DNA from: Axinella damicornis
Taxonomy: Eukaryota > Porifera > Demospongiae > Axinellida > Axinellidae
Direction of reading: 5' to 3'
DNA: 64,000 nucleotides
NCBI GenBank assembly: GCA_963931865.1
Contig: OZ007510.1
Coordinates: forward strand, 1,945,205-2,009,204
Shown one piece after another: positions 1-11,970 of this stretch (within the stretch, counting starts at the first letter, position 1; each line of letters begins with the position of its first letter). The position numbers and the translations under genes were made by a program. The notes beneath the pieces were generated by a model that was not told the DNA's origin, did not search any database, and saw only the letters and a list, made by a program, of their open reading frames with translations.

Positions 1-313
1 TGTAAATTGATGATTTTGTGGGTTAGCCCACTTTGCTTCTCAGCCCTTCAATTATAATTATGCAATTGTTGTTCTGTGGCAATCAGGTATATAATAGTCA
101 TCAAGCTTTAAATTTCGCCAAAGATGCAGTCGAGCATGCATACTAACTGTAGCGTAATGTGCATACCTGCGTTGTAGATGATACAAACATGACATCGATC
201 ATGACAGTCATTTATAATTAGAAAGTGACTTGTTATGAAGTTGGTGTAATTATAAACCAAAGAAAAATAATTACAAGCAGTACTGCAGCAGCAATGACAG
301 ACAACAGCAAACG

Positions 314-3300
314 TCATTTCTTATAGTGAGTCTGAACAAGCACATCTGACAACATGAAGGATAAGTCAGGAAGACGTCCCAGGACCGATTGCGAAGAGAA
401 GCTAAGTTCTTTCTGTTCTGATACAAGGTTCTGATACAAACTTGTTGTTTTACTTGCGTCCAGTCCCAAATTCAGCAATTGCTGTTCTAAACTAGGCTGC
501 CTTCTGGGTAAAGCTGGGGTGGAAGGCTGAGAGGTGGAGCTGGTAGAAGACTGTTGGCTTGCAGCAGGTCCCTCCCTCTCCCCTGCTCCCCTTGCCTCAA
601 GCTCCAGCAGCTGGGAATCCATCCAAGTGGATCGGTTAACTACCAGCCGCTCGTTGATGAGCAGCTCCTCAATGGAGGTGAGCTTTCTCTGTGGGTTCAG
701 GTCCAGGCCTAGCAAGTCTGAAGTCAGAGTGAAGGAGTCTGTACGGAGGAGGAGGACGGGCATGGGGAGGAGGAGGAGGAGAAGGAGAAGGGGGAGAGAG
801 AGGTGGAGGAGGACGAGAAGAATGGGGAGGAATAGGTTTATTCAACTGCATCCAATCATATCACCATCTACAGTGTCACACTACCATGCACTGGTGAGGA
901 GCTGATAATCAGACGGGTGCTGACAAGATGTGAGACACAGCCAATAAGGAGAGGATGTGTGCCACGTGTGTACCTTTCTGAGTTTCGGCAGATGGAGTTG
1001 GGGGGAGACTGAGGTCCAGTAATGCTGGGGCAGCACTCTCCTCTAGTGTATTGTGTGCACGGGGGAGGGGAGGGGGGATGTGGTGAGGTGGTGAGGTGGT
1101 GAGGGGGATACACATACTCATGCCAAACAACAACACTGCATTCTGTCTGGATTTGGAACTGCTATTGCCCATCACTACTAGACATACGTATGTCCTCTTG
1201 CCTAATACCCCCCCCCCCCCCCCCCCCCCCCTCCCCTTCCTCCCTTTACACACTCACCTGAGTCTTGCCTGAAATGTGCTCCTTCCCTCACTGGCTGCCT
1301 CCCCTTGTGGTTCTAGTTCACTCTCAAACCCAAATGATTCCATGAGATCCTCAGCTGCAGACTGACTGCCCAGAGGAACGGCCAGGGGTTCCTGTGCAAG
1401 AGGAGGAGGGAGGAAGACAAGGAGTGTGAAAAGGAGAAACGGGAGGGAAGGAGGAGGTGAAGGGAGGAGGAGGAGGAGTAGAAGGAGGAAGGAAGGAGGG
1501 AAGAGAAGGTAAGGGAGGAAGGAAGAGGAGTAGGAGGAGGAAGGGAAGGTAGAAGGATGATAGGGAAGGGAAAAGGGGGGAGGAGGACAACAAGGATGAT
1601 AGTAGTAGTACTACAAAGACAAGGAGGAGAAGAACTGTTAGGGGCTATAATCTGCGGTCAAGAGTTCAGATTTGGAACAACCCACACTTACCAGTCCAGA
1701 GGCAAAGACAGGGAGGGCTCCAGGCCTTTGCAACAGCTGCAGAATGACATGAGGAGAAAGAAAGGTTTGATCCTACCCGGAGTATGACATTGTATATCTC
1801 ACTGCTGGCAGGGGATTGAAAGACCCTCTTTTACAGTCCTTTGGAATTATCTAATTATATGAAAACAGTCGTAACAGTGAATTGGAGAGCACCCTCTCAC
1901 CAATGGGTCAATCCTGAGGGAACCATAGTAGCGTTGTTGCATGTAGGACTTGTTCCACTTGTACAGGGGAACGGTGAAGTCGACGCTCTTCTGCACGCTC
2001 TGCCAGACACTGTTGGGAGATGAAACAATGTTGTGAGGTGAAAGCGGTACCGCTACACTATTCCCAGATTTCATCCCTTGTGGTTTGCAAGCGAACCATT
2101 AGCGAGGAGATTGTCTGTCCATACAGTGGAACGCCTCTGATCTTGCACACCCTTGGGCCTCTAAAATGTGTCCTGATTAGGGGGTGTCCTCATTTCAGGG
2201 ACCTAATGATGCAGGGACTTCATCAAGTGTCCTTATAGGTGTCCTAATTCAGAGGTGTTGTTCCACTGTATCTTCATATCAGCATTACATGCACAAGTAT
2301 ACCAACCACTTATGTGTACTGTGGCCATATTCACACACGTCCCAAAAGCTTTTCAAAATTCACAGGCAGTACATAAACACTGTGTATCCACAAACATTGT
2401 GTATGCACAAACACCGTGCATCCCATTGAGGGTTGGAAGAAGCCCCACACTCAAGAGAATCTCTTCCTACACTCTTGAGTCTAAGCCCAACCACAGCAAC
2501 ATTAACAGCAATAAAAACAGCATCAACAACAATAAACAACAACAACAACAACAACAATATGCCCGCCCCCTACTGGCCAGTGCCCACGCTACATGTACAT
2601 CTCTACATTATAATTATGTCAATGAGAGCACAAAGTGATCCACATGTACGCCAATATACCCGCTAGTGTTTACAGTTGTATCTCTGGCACAGTGCATCAA
2701 CACGCTAACAAGGCAAGCAGAAAGAATGCCAACCAAATATCAGTTTCCAGAAATCTCTTCTTTTCATAGCCAATATTCTACAACAGTTATCAAGTATTTA
2801 ACTGAGCACAAACCTTTCCGTTCCTCCAGCGGCAGGTGAGCCAGTGAGTTTCAGGTGCTTGTCAAGGCTGCCCAGGGTGAGCTGAGGTGGGCTATCGATG
2901 GCTCCATCGGACGCAGAGAAACAAACCACCAACACACCACCAGACGCCTGGGGAGAGGCAAGAGAGAGAGAGAGAGTCCGCTAGACTCTCCATGCTTGGG
3001 TACTATAGAAGCGTATTTCTATGCTGTTTGACAGTTGTATTTCCAAGCAGAGAGAGCTATCTCCAGCGCATGTTCAATTCTCAGACAAGCATGCACTATG
3101 TTGCCGGGCAAACGTTAAAATACACGTGTGTGACATCATACACTGCCTGTGATGGTCAAAGCAAGCATGGATACTATTGACAAAAGTGTGAATGGATGAC
3201 ACTAGTCAGCCTTTGGATTCCCAGAGTGCACTAAAATTTAATGCTCTCTGGTAAGGCTTATAGTAAGCTGGGATGAGGCGAAGTACAAGCTGGTGTCACG

Positions 3301-4927
3301 GCATAATGTAATTTGGGGCTTTAATTGTGAAGACGAAGACATTACTCCACTACCAGGAGTGTAAAGGTCGAGTACCCTGTGTCCCACACCTACATACCTT
3401 CACATAATTGATCCTCACAGCTGCTGGAGGGGGAGCTGGGGTAGGAGAGAAGCTGCTAGAGGCAGCACCAACGGTTCCCCCACCTGAAAACGAACCAAAA
3501 TCATCTCCACTGCTAGAGAATGCTCCAAATTCTGAATCCTCTTGCTTGTTTTTTCCACTTATCTGACTTGCTTCTGTGCTCGATGACTCGAATTTTGCAA
3601 AGCCACTGAACTCAGCTGTATCACTGCCTGAAGCAAATGCTCCGCAGTTCCCATACCCAGCGTCATCCTGCAGGTTTGATCCCGTGTCAGTGTTTGTCGG
3701 TGGAATGTTGCTGATAGGTGTGTTGTTGCTTGTGGAAAACAAACTCGTCTCATTCCGGCTGGCGAGTGTAGAAATGGCATCTCTCTTCTCTGGTGCTGCA
3801 TCAAAATCTCTTCCTTCTCTTGAGGTAGGCTCACTGTTAGTACTGGAAACTTTAAAACCTGAACTTCCAGTTTGTGTTGTCTGCTGAAATGCATTGAAAT
3901 CAGCACTGAAACCTTGAGCAATACTAACACCGCCCAAAGCCCCAAGATCATCACTGCTCCTGTCTTGTGCACCTGGCATGCTGTCTTGCTGCTGAGACGA
4001 TGACATGCTTACAAAATTGCCAAACCCAGAACTCCAGTCCCCTTCTTCACTTGTACCCTGCGTTCCTGCAAAAGCATCAAAAGTTACAAAATTTTCCTTT
4101 TCATTTGAAGTTCTTGACTCAGTCACTACTTCCACTGCATTCGAGTTTTGCCCTAAGGAAGTGATTGCCGTTGGCTGGTGAAATGAAGACTCAAAATCAC
4201 CAAATTCGTCATCTTGTTCAAGCGGGTCCTGTGTAGTTCTGCCATCATCTTGTACAGCTGCTCGTGATCCACTGCTGTCTTTAGCCCTCAGTGGACCAGG
4301 GCCAGGTCCAGCGGTAGTGGTCGCAGCTGTTGAAGACGGTACCATGCTGATCCCACTTTCCCTTGAACTTTGGATTGAGTCCAGAGTAGCAGCAAGGGGA
4401 GAAGATTGATCGCTGCTACTCTCAGACGGAAGGGTGGCTCCAAGCGAAGATGGATTAATGAACTCGCTTTCACTTGTTGAAGGCCGGTTCGTCTCTCTGT
4501 TCTCCGCAATTCCAGTCTCCATGCTAGAACTGGAAGCGAACTGGAGATCATCAGGTAGTGGTGGGATCTCCAGTATCCCATTGCTAACATCAACTGTGCC
4601 AGGATTTGGAATTGTGAAGTCGGCAATGCTCATGTCAAATTGCCCAAAATCTGCAAAATTTGGCATCTCACCGTCACTGTCTAAAGGACACAATGCAAAC
4701 GCGTCAAATGGTATGCTGTCGGTTGATTGGGGGAGGATCATAGAACCTGTTTCTCCCGTCTTGGCAACAGTAGGGAGGGAGAAATTGGTGAAGAATTCCA
4801 TCGTGTCGCTCGTCTTCTGGGAGTTTTCTACGGTTCCCGAAGATATGCCATTTGGACCAACTCCTGAAATGCTAGCAGCAGGAAAAGCAGAGCTGAAGTC
4901 CCCGAAATCGTCCATCCCTGACGCCAT
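314..4927 (-). CDS. AFTPH: Aftiphilin-like clathrin/adaptor-binding protein, 7 exons
   Basis: Aftiphilin is a cytosolic partner of clathrin and the AP-1/AP-2 adaptors in trans-Golgi and endosome traffic. I assemble exons 4927-3398, 2947-2814, 2009-1901, 1736-1692, 1391-1258, 1035-974 and 738-314, giving 812 residues against about 930 in human. The long first exon is low complexity and carries the family's acidic-phenylalanine motifs: DDFGDF at about residue 6, DEFGDF near 239, WSSGFGNF near 297, EFGAF and DDFGSF near 465-476. The small exons encode the conserved C-terminal clathrin-binding region (SVWQSVQKS, YKWNKSY, LRIDP, PVFASGLEPL, AAEDLMESFG) and the last exon ends with LPDLSFML. The start at 4927 (MASGMDDFGDF) is preferred to the in-frame ATG at 4990. 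The acceptor at 1035 is inferred from phase: the cleaner-looking acceptor at 1042 would break the frame. Gamma-synergin is the alternative, less likely given the C-terminus. Confidence 0.88.
2122..2270. mobile_element. Fold-back element, AGTGGAACC family (copy 1)
   Basis: In an aftiphilin intron, TACAGTGGAACGCCTCTGA pairs with TTCAGAGGTGTTGTTCCACT about 130 bp downstream. Its outer 20 bp match the element at 14968-15113, so this is a dispersed family. Confidence 0.65.
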
Positions 4928-5104
4928 ATCATACCAGTTTGTTTCCCAATTGACACCCACTTTGCGGATGACTGTCCATGTGACAGTCATGTGATCTAGT
5001 CACAAATCAAAACAAGAGGTCGAAGTGGAAATTGATAACAAAGAAGTGCGTTTTAGATTTCTGAGAGGACGGAGCTCAGGATAAAGGACTACAGACAAGA
5101 CAGG
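4928..5104. promoter_or_regulatory. Divergent promoter region, aftiphilin / GPR137
   Basis: Only 177 bp separate the proposed aftiphilin start codon from the GPR137-like start codon on the other strand, so both promoters and 5' leaders must share this interval or overlap the first exons. I see no TATA box. This is an inference from gene positions. Confidence 0.5.
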
Positions 5105-8100
5105 ATGAACCAATCGGACTTATACTCGGCAGTTCTGGCGGGCATGCATCCCACCACACCATACATTGTAACTCCCGTTGCCGTTCAGGCACCGGTACAC
5201 CTGTCCGTAACGATTGCCGTGTCGGCAATGGTGGGCGTTCTATTTGCAGCTGTCTACGTGCAGCTGTTGATGGTGATATGCTTCGGCTACAAGCTGATTT
5301 CATACCAGACTGTGCTACTTTTCAATATACTGCTCTGGGCTGCTCTGAGGCTGACCCTGTATTCGTTCTATTACTACCACTGTTGTGAAGTTGTGAACAA
5401 TTTGCCGGTGGCTTGGGACTGGCTGCTTGTGTCGTTTCCTTCCACCCTGCAGTACATCTCTCTGGCTGTGCTTGTGCATTATTTTGGAGAGGTAGGTTCA
5501 GCAAACAGACTAGCAATGGGGTGAGTGCAATTGCAAATAAGGGACTATAAGTTACAGACTGGCATTACTGATCAGTGCCGAGAGGGTAATGTCTGACATA
5601 GTCACACTGCAATCCAGATTTGCTGTAGGAGGACATCGGGTATGCATATGTTGTGATTCGCATGCTTCACATAAATTGGGTCTTCCTGCAATTCCGGTAG
5701 TTGCAATGCAGAGGGGGTGTGGCTTGCAATTTAGTCCATACAACAGTCATTATTTCCATGGAAGCTGTGAGTGTGTTCTTTTGCTTCACCAGTGTACGAG
5801 TTGGTTGCACTACCTTTGCTAGCCTTCTTTGTGACCCCGCCCTGCCTACCCTGGCCCTCATGGTCAACCTGCTGAGTACTATGTCCTGGAATAGGTATAC
5901 CACACACTGTAGTGATTGCGGGTCTCTTCCAGGCTATTCCATCTGAGGCTTTTCTTGACCACTCAACTGCTACAGTCACAAATGGAGTGTAGTAGTCATC
6001 CATGGCCATTGGCACTCAGCACTGGGGTTTGAAATTCTGGGTTTCTGTTGCTATGGAAATGACAATCATTGGTTGCCGTGCAGATAGGGTCACGGTGCAC
6101 CTCAGATTTGAAGTAAATAGGATTGCAGTGTAGTTATGGCCCCCAAAGTTCATGGTTTCTCTTGAACCCATACATTTTTTTCCACTGGAGGTGCCTCCAG
6201 TGGAATGAGAGGCCGTATAGTCATCCGATTTACATCATGATATGCTGACTATCTGAGCTGCATGGTGACCAGAGATTTAGAATTCTGTTTTTAAGGTCAA
6301 TTGAACGGAGTTGTAGGTAGAATCATGGCAGAGCCTCTGTAGTAACCTGCAGTAATGGCTGGTCCTATGGTGGCATGAGTAGTGGGCGATTCCTGCTGAC
6401 TGCACTGTTAGGTTTACACAGCTGACCACTGGTGTCAGCAGGGGAAGCTACTGTGTACAGTCATGCTTTTATGTGCTTTTGAATAGTCACATCGGTACGC
6501 TACATGTTGTGTCACAATCGGAGTGGGCCTGTTAGCAGCAGCCACTTGTATAGCCTGAAACGTGCTAAAACCTGGAAGCACTTTGTGTATGTACAACCCT
6601 TAGACTCGTAGCACTAAAATGGCGGACACACTGCACATTGTGTCTCACTACCTTTGTGACAGGTTTGTGCCTGCAGCTGTGTCTGCTTCTGATTAGAAGG
6701 TAGTGTAGCTGCCTAGCTGGGTCTGGTGTGGGCTGGGGGAGGACAAGATCACATGAACTTATGCTGTCGTTTTGCATCATAATTATTACTAACTGTTCTC
6801 TGTGGGGGAAGATTGCTTTGTGTTCTGAAGAATATGTTCTCCTCAAGAAGGCTACGAGTCAGTGCCTAGTGAACCATTATACATTGCTACAGTGCATATG
6901 TGACTAGGTGGGGGAATCAGCTGGTATGTTCTAGACCGGAGGTGAACAAGCCATTGTCTTCCTCCTCCTTGCAGAGCTTCTACCGAGTGGTTCAGAGGAG
7001 GCAGGAGATGTCCAGCTTAGACCCACCCTACAGAAAAATGCAGAAATACAAGTACGAAGAGGCTTTGTTGCATATTTAAGGTTCCTATTCTCCCGGTGTT
7101 TTGTTAGGGCTGAGTGATAGTATATGTACTATCGATTGTCTACAGAATGTAGTGTGGATGGTTTTGCTTATGCACGGTTGCGGGATTTTAAGATAATACG
7201 TGCCATCGGCACAGAGGAGCTTGATAGCTATTAGCCTTGTGCCCTGACGTTAAGCTATAAGCTCATGGCGTGTAAAGCCTATCCTGCTGGGACCACACAG
7301 CTAGCCATTCCTACTACCTGACTTTCGTCACTTGTAAAGGAAACTATTCAACTCGAGCAGTCTTGCTCTATTACCCATACACAGTGATAAGCTCCCCATG
7401 AAAGATAGGTGTGCTAACTAAGCATTCTCTCCTATGCAGAGTGATAGGATGGGTGATCTGGATCACCTCAGTGATAGCGTTCATTACGGGGAACGTGACT
7501 TTTGGGGTGTTGATACGACTTTATTCGAGCCTCCCGCTGCTGGTCATCTTCCGTGTTGTGTTGCTCGATGGCCTGTTCCTCATCATGGGCATCACACTCG
7601 GGATCTGTATCATTGTGGTGAGCTGGGGCAGAGGAGGAGGGAGGGAGGGGAGGAGAGCTAGTAGCCTTTGTACATGGTTATCACTCAGCACAAGTGCCTG
7701 ATACAGTGGACCTCACTGTTAAGAAAATAGAAAATGGTAGCCCTCATCAATCCTCTAAATCCTAACTGTCCGCCCTCCCACCCACCCTCCCTCCCCACTC
7801 CTCCCATCCTCTGTCCCCACTCATCCCTTCCTGTCTCCCCCTTTCCTCTTGCCTCCCTCCCCCTCCCTCCTTTCGTTCCTCCCTCCAATTCCTCCCTGCC
7901 CCCTTTCTCCCTCCACTTCCTCTCCTTCATCCTCCCATTTCTCCCTCCACTTCCTCTCCTTCATCCTCCCTTTCTCCCTCCACTTTCTCTCCTCCATCCT
8001 CCCCTCTCACCCTCCTCTCCCTTCCTGCAGATCTACACTACGAGAGCAGGAAAAGATGTAATAGAGGCACAAGGAGTGCACAAGTGCATTCCTCTGCTAT

Positions 8101-11100
8101 TCTCGATATTTCTAATCCTACTATTCACATCGAGAGCCACCTACGACCTGGTTGTTACACTGGTCGTCAACACTGACTACCAATACGGGATGATACTCTC
8201 AACAGACATGGTGAGCAGCAGTAGTTGTCATGGTGAGCAGCAGTAGTTGTCATGGTGAGCAGCAGTAGTTGTCCGTTGCATCATGCAGTCTAGTTCATCC
8301 CGTACACTTCCCTGATGACAGAAACCTGTCATCTGACGTCAGCTTGGGATGTCACTTCCGGCAATGTCCGGGTCCTTGGGAGATAGATTCTGCTTGAGCA
8401 GAGAGGTTGAGACAGGGGGAGGTGGGTAGGTTCACCTCAACGGGGTGAACCAGTGTCTGACCTTGGCTGTCACAGCAAGAAGCAATGCAAGAGACGGTAC
8501 CGTTGTTCACCCGTCAAGCTGTACGTCTGCTAATCGCCGACGGATGGATACAGGATATCGTCTAACTTTGCGTACAGCTACCGTCAAGTCCGTATCCGCA
8601 TACACTGTGTAACACGACTCCGTCGACCTTAATCCGTCTACCTTTGCAAACGTGCCCATCCACAGCTGCAAACGTTCAGTCCGCCGTACCACTAAACTGT
8701 AATAACTATTTGAGCTTCAAACTGTGCATGAAATAGAGACAACGTGCATGAAATAGAGACAACGTGCATGAAATACAGACAACGTGCATGAAATACAGAC
8801 AACGTGCATGAAATACAGACAACGTGCATGAAATACAGACAACGTGCATGAAATAGAGACAAAATAAAGATGGCTGTACGATTATTAGTTAAAGATTAAT
8901 CGCTATCAGTGGGTTCAAAGTCACTAGATTCGGGTTCGGAACTCTCAAACATTGAATGAATACATCCGGTCAATTACGGATGGGCCAGATCCAGACTCCG
9001 CATCTGTACCGCTACCACTCTTGAGTCGTCAAGAAGCCAGCAGCAACTGCCCACTTGGGTGCCCCCTTCGGTGGGTTCAACAGCATTTTATCGCCAAGTT
9101 CACGTTGAACACTCTTGAAGTGTTTATCTGCCAATTTCTCCGCCCTGGATGCTCTTTTGTCCAACTTTTCGATCAAGGCTGACGGAAACCCAGTACCGAT
9201 GAAGTCAGGACACACAACCCAACTGACGGAATGGGATAAACCCAGTACTGACGAAGTCAGGACACACAACCCAACTGACGGAATAGCAGTACCGATGAAG
9301 TCAGGACACACAGCCCAACTGACGGAATGGGATCAACCCAGTACTGACGAAGTCAGGACACACAACCCAACTGACGGAATAGCAGTACCGACGAAGTTAG
9401 GACACACAGTGAATGATTGCGTACTGAATACTCACTGTTCAGTGGGGACAAACTTTGCATCACCCTCGAGTTTGTCATACAGCAGCTTGACATGCTCCTG
9501 GGAAATAGTAGACAAAAAAAACGTTGACTGCAACAGAATACATACTCCGCCACACTCTCACATCTAAACTTCCACAAAGAGAAGGAGGCAGACGTGGGCG
9601 ACTGGGAGTACTTCCACCACATGCTCAACTCCCGCCGGCTGTTTCTTTTCAACTGCTTCCAACTTCGACTCTTGATGGCCAACGCGACTGCTCAAATTCC
9701 CAATCTCTTGAAGAGCCCACTGCCCTTGTTCTTGAAGAGCAAGCATATGCTGGCTTTGGGATGTCAGCATGTTGAATATCCCATTAAGTTTGGCATCAAC
9801 AGCTGTTGCCTGCGGTGACACTCCACTAGTTGTGGTACCTGCGCCCATAGAAGTTGACTCCCGTGCCCCAAGACATCCTTCCTGCACCGATGAACGAGGA
9901 TTACTCCAGATACTAGATAGCTATGTCAGCTGGTAGAACGGCACTGAACGCGTGTATATCGTGGGTGGCTCACGTGCACGGTTCCATTTAACGCATTGCA
10001 TATAGATATGGCAACGATTCTCGAAAAATCTCAACCTTTTGTGTTCATAATAGATCGTCTTTGACACATTCTGCTCACAATGAGAGCAGAAATATCGCTT
10101 CCTCTTCCCGGTTCACTCCATCTAGATCGATCTCGACAAAACAGTGGTAATTCAAAATTATACATAAAATAGTGCTGTAGTTCCATTTACGGTATATCCA
10201 GCCCCGCCCTTAGTCCGTCTGGCACAGGTACGAGAACGTCTCAAGAGTCCCGATGGGAAGACGTCCATCCGTTTAGCAGCGAATACCGTTCTTCAAAAGC
10301 ACGAGGACGTCACGACACTGAATGACGGTTCGCCGTGTTTCACCGTCACCACATGGCTTTTCTGCTGTGTGTACAAAGGCCTTGGCTGGGCATATCTCTC
10401 CTCTGCATGAGTGGGCTTAGAAAACAGTCACCGGCCCTTTTCTGACACTGAAAGTTATTTCTCGGTCTGGATGGATATTCATTTGCCGAGAGCCATGACT
10501 ATTTAGTGCAATATCTCAAGTTGCTCACTTGGTCAACCACCTGCAGCTGTGTGTTGTCCACATTCTCTTGCTTGTCTACATACATGTACTGCTTCAATAA
10601 TAATTGCATTCTACTATTGTATATGCATAAGAAATCTCTTCTCCTCCTTCCCCCCCACCCCCAACTTGCTAGGCGGACTATGAGTTCAACACACGCTATG
10701 GCTACATTGTGTACCTATTGGTACTCTTTGTCTGGGAGGTCATCCCTACCTACCTTATCGTGTTCTTTTTCCGAGTCCGACTGCCCTCCTCCAGCAGTGT
10801 AAGTGTGTGAAGGAGGGAGGGGGAGGGGGATGGGGGGATTGAGGGGGAGGGGTGGAGGGAAGGAGGAGAAGGAAGGGAGCTAGTGTGAGTGTGTGGGAGG
10901 ATGGAGGAATGTGTTAGGAAACAACAGACCCTGGAAGTGTTCAAGTCCCGTTGATGTGCTGGCTGTTTCCCTGCAGCTGACCACAATAACAACTGTGAAT
11001 TCCCGTTCGGACAACAGGAAGCACTTCTTCGACAACCCCCACCGCTACGACTCTGAGGCAGAAGAGATCTATTATGGCTCACTTCACAGATCAAGGTATG

Positions 11101-11786
11101 TGCTAGTGTTCACACAAGCCGTGTGGGTGTGTATCCCTGTGGGTGTGTACCCCTGTGGGTGTGTATCCCTGTGGGTGTGTATCCCTGTGGGTGTGTATCC
11201 CTGTGGGTGTGTATCCCAGGGACAAATGCCCATGCTAGCTAGACCAGCTGTAGGTACTTGGTGCATTCCCGAGTGTACTGAGTGATCCGGGAGTCCTGCT
11301 GCCATTATAGAACCTGTAAGTTCGCGCCGTCCACTTGCCCATTTCGTGAGAACACTTTAATTTTGAAGATGCCTCCATTGGAGAGAGCCAATGTGTGCAG
11401 CCTATGCAGGATATAGCACCATAAAGTTGAAGTGCTCCCACAGCGCACTAAAATGGCTGAGGAAACCATGAATTTGGCAATGGGATAGTCCCCCACCATG
11501 CACTGCTTCCAGGCTGCATATACGTGCAGTTTGTTTTTCCTGTGAATGCTCACATGGTTTCTCTCTACAATCTTTCTCCAGCCAAGTGGCCATCCCCAGT
11601 CTCCCTGCTCACTCCCCGATTTCTCCCTCCCGGGCCGGCTATGGCTCCACCTCCCGGACCCACTACAGTGCTCCCAGCAAGTACAGCATCAACAACACGC
11701 CACGATCGTCGGTATACATGCCCGGGACAACCCCACCAAAGCTTTTCACAACCAGCCCTTCCCTCTTCAGTGATCACGATCGATGA
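5105..11786 (+). CDS. GPR137: GPR137-family seven-transmembrane protein, 7 exons
   Basis: GPR137/TM7SF1 proteins are orphan seven-helix proteins of the lysosomal membrane linked to mTORC1 regulation. Exons 5105-5491, 6975-7051, 7440-7617, 8031-8210, 10673-10798, 10977-11095 and 11582-11786 join in phase to 423 residues, the usual family length. Family signatures are visible: AAVYVQLLMVICFGYKLISY and WAALRLTLYSFYYY in helices 1-2, FTSRATYDLVV, then YGYIVYLLVLFVWEVIPTYL in the last helix, followed by FFRVR and the hallmark tail motif FFDNPHRYDSE. The C-terminal tail is serine/threonine rich and ends at a TGA. Introns 1 (1.5 kb) and 4 (2.5 kb) are large; intron 3 contains a long pyrimidine tract. 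Which of GPR137, GPR137B or GPR137C is closest cannot be told from one sequence; it may predate their split. Confidence 0.93.
8724..8862. repeat. 20-bp minisatellite, about 7 copies
   Basis: The unit is AACGTGCATGAAATAGAGAC or its variant with ATACAGAC, repeated head to tail in intron 4 of the GPR137-like gene. Copies differ only at one or two positions, so the array is young or homogenised. Confidence 0.9.
9012..9887 (-). other. Unrecognised antisense coding-like segments in GPR137 intron 4
   Basis: Three stretches on the minus strand look coding but cannot be joined into one frame. The first (9887-9564) starts with ATG and encodes 107 residues with a coiled-coil-like run (LNGIFNMLTSQSQHMLALQE, LQEIGNLSSRVGHQESKLEA). 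The second, near 9505-9440, lies after a good acceptor and reads EHVKLLYDKLEGDAKFVPTE, followed by a GTGAGT donor. The third (about 9180-9012) reads ALIEKLDKRASRAEKLADKH and then LGDKMLLNPPKGAPKWAV. A minisatellite separates the last two. This could be a nested gene or a decayed mobile-element ORF. I recognise no family. Confidence 0.35.
9189..9410. repeat. Minisatellite with alternating 45/52-bp units
   Basis: The core is CAGTACYGAYGAAGTCAGGA followed by a conserved CACACAACCCAACTGACGGAA block. About five copies alternate between a version ending in GGGAT and a shorter version ending in ATAG, giving a higher-order repeat of roughly 97 bp. Confidence 0.85.
11115..11219. repeat. 16-bp minisatellite, about 6 copies
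   Basis: The unit is TGTGGGTGTGTATCCC, with one copy reading TACCCC. It starts 20 bp after the exon 6 donor of the GPR137-like gene. Confidence 0.85.
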
Positions 11787-11875
11787 TGTGTGCAAACAAA
11801 AATATGTTTTGGCATGAGTCATACAAGATGGTTGTTTGTTGTCATATATTTTTAAAAGTGACAGATTGCAGGTGA

Positions 11876-11881
11876 AATAAA
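11876..11881 (+). terminator. Polyadenylation signal of the GPR137-like gene
   Basis: AATAAA lies 90 bp after the stop codon and about 90 bp before the convergent PDRG1 stop codon, so the two 3' UTRs are very short or overlap. Confidence 0.6.
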
Positions 11882-11970
11882 TGTGGCAATATTATCCACC
11901 ACAGACAGTCAGACACACACGTACACCTAGCCGAGGCCATCAGCGTATGCAAGAGTGTTCTCCGCTGCAG

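Noticed and set aside
4434..4994. 186-codon plus-strand ORF opposite aftiphilin exon 1
   Set aside because: It is the antisense shadow of the aftiphilin coding exon; no motif or splice context supports it.
8724..8862. CRISPR-like array
   Set aside because: The 20-bp units are directly adjacent with no unique spacers, in an intron of an animal gene.
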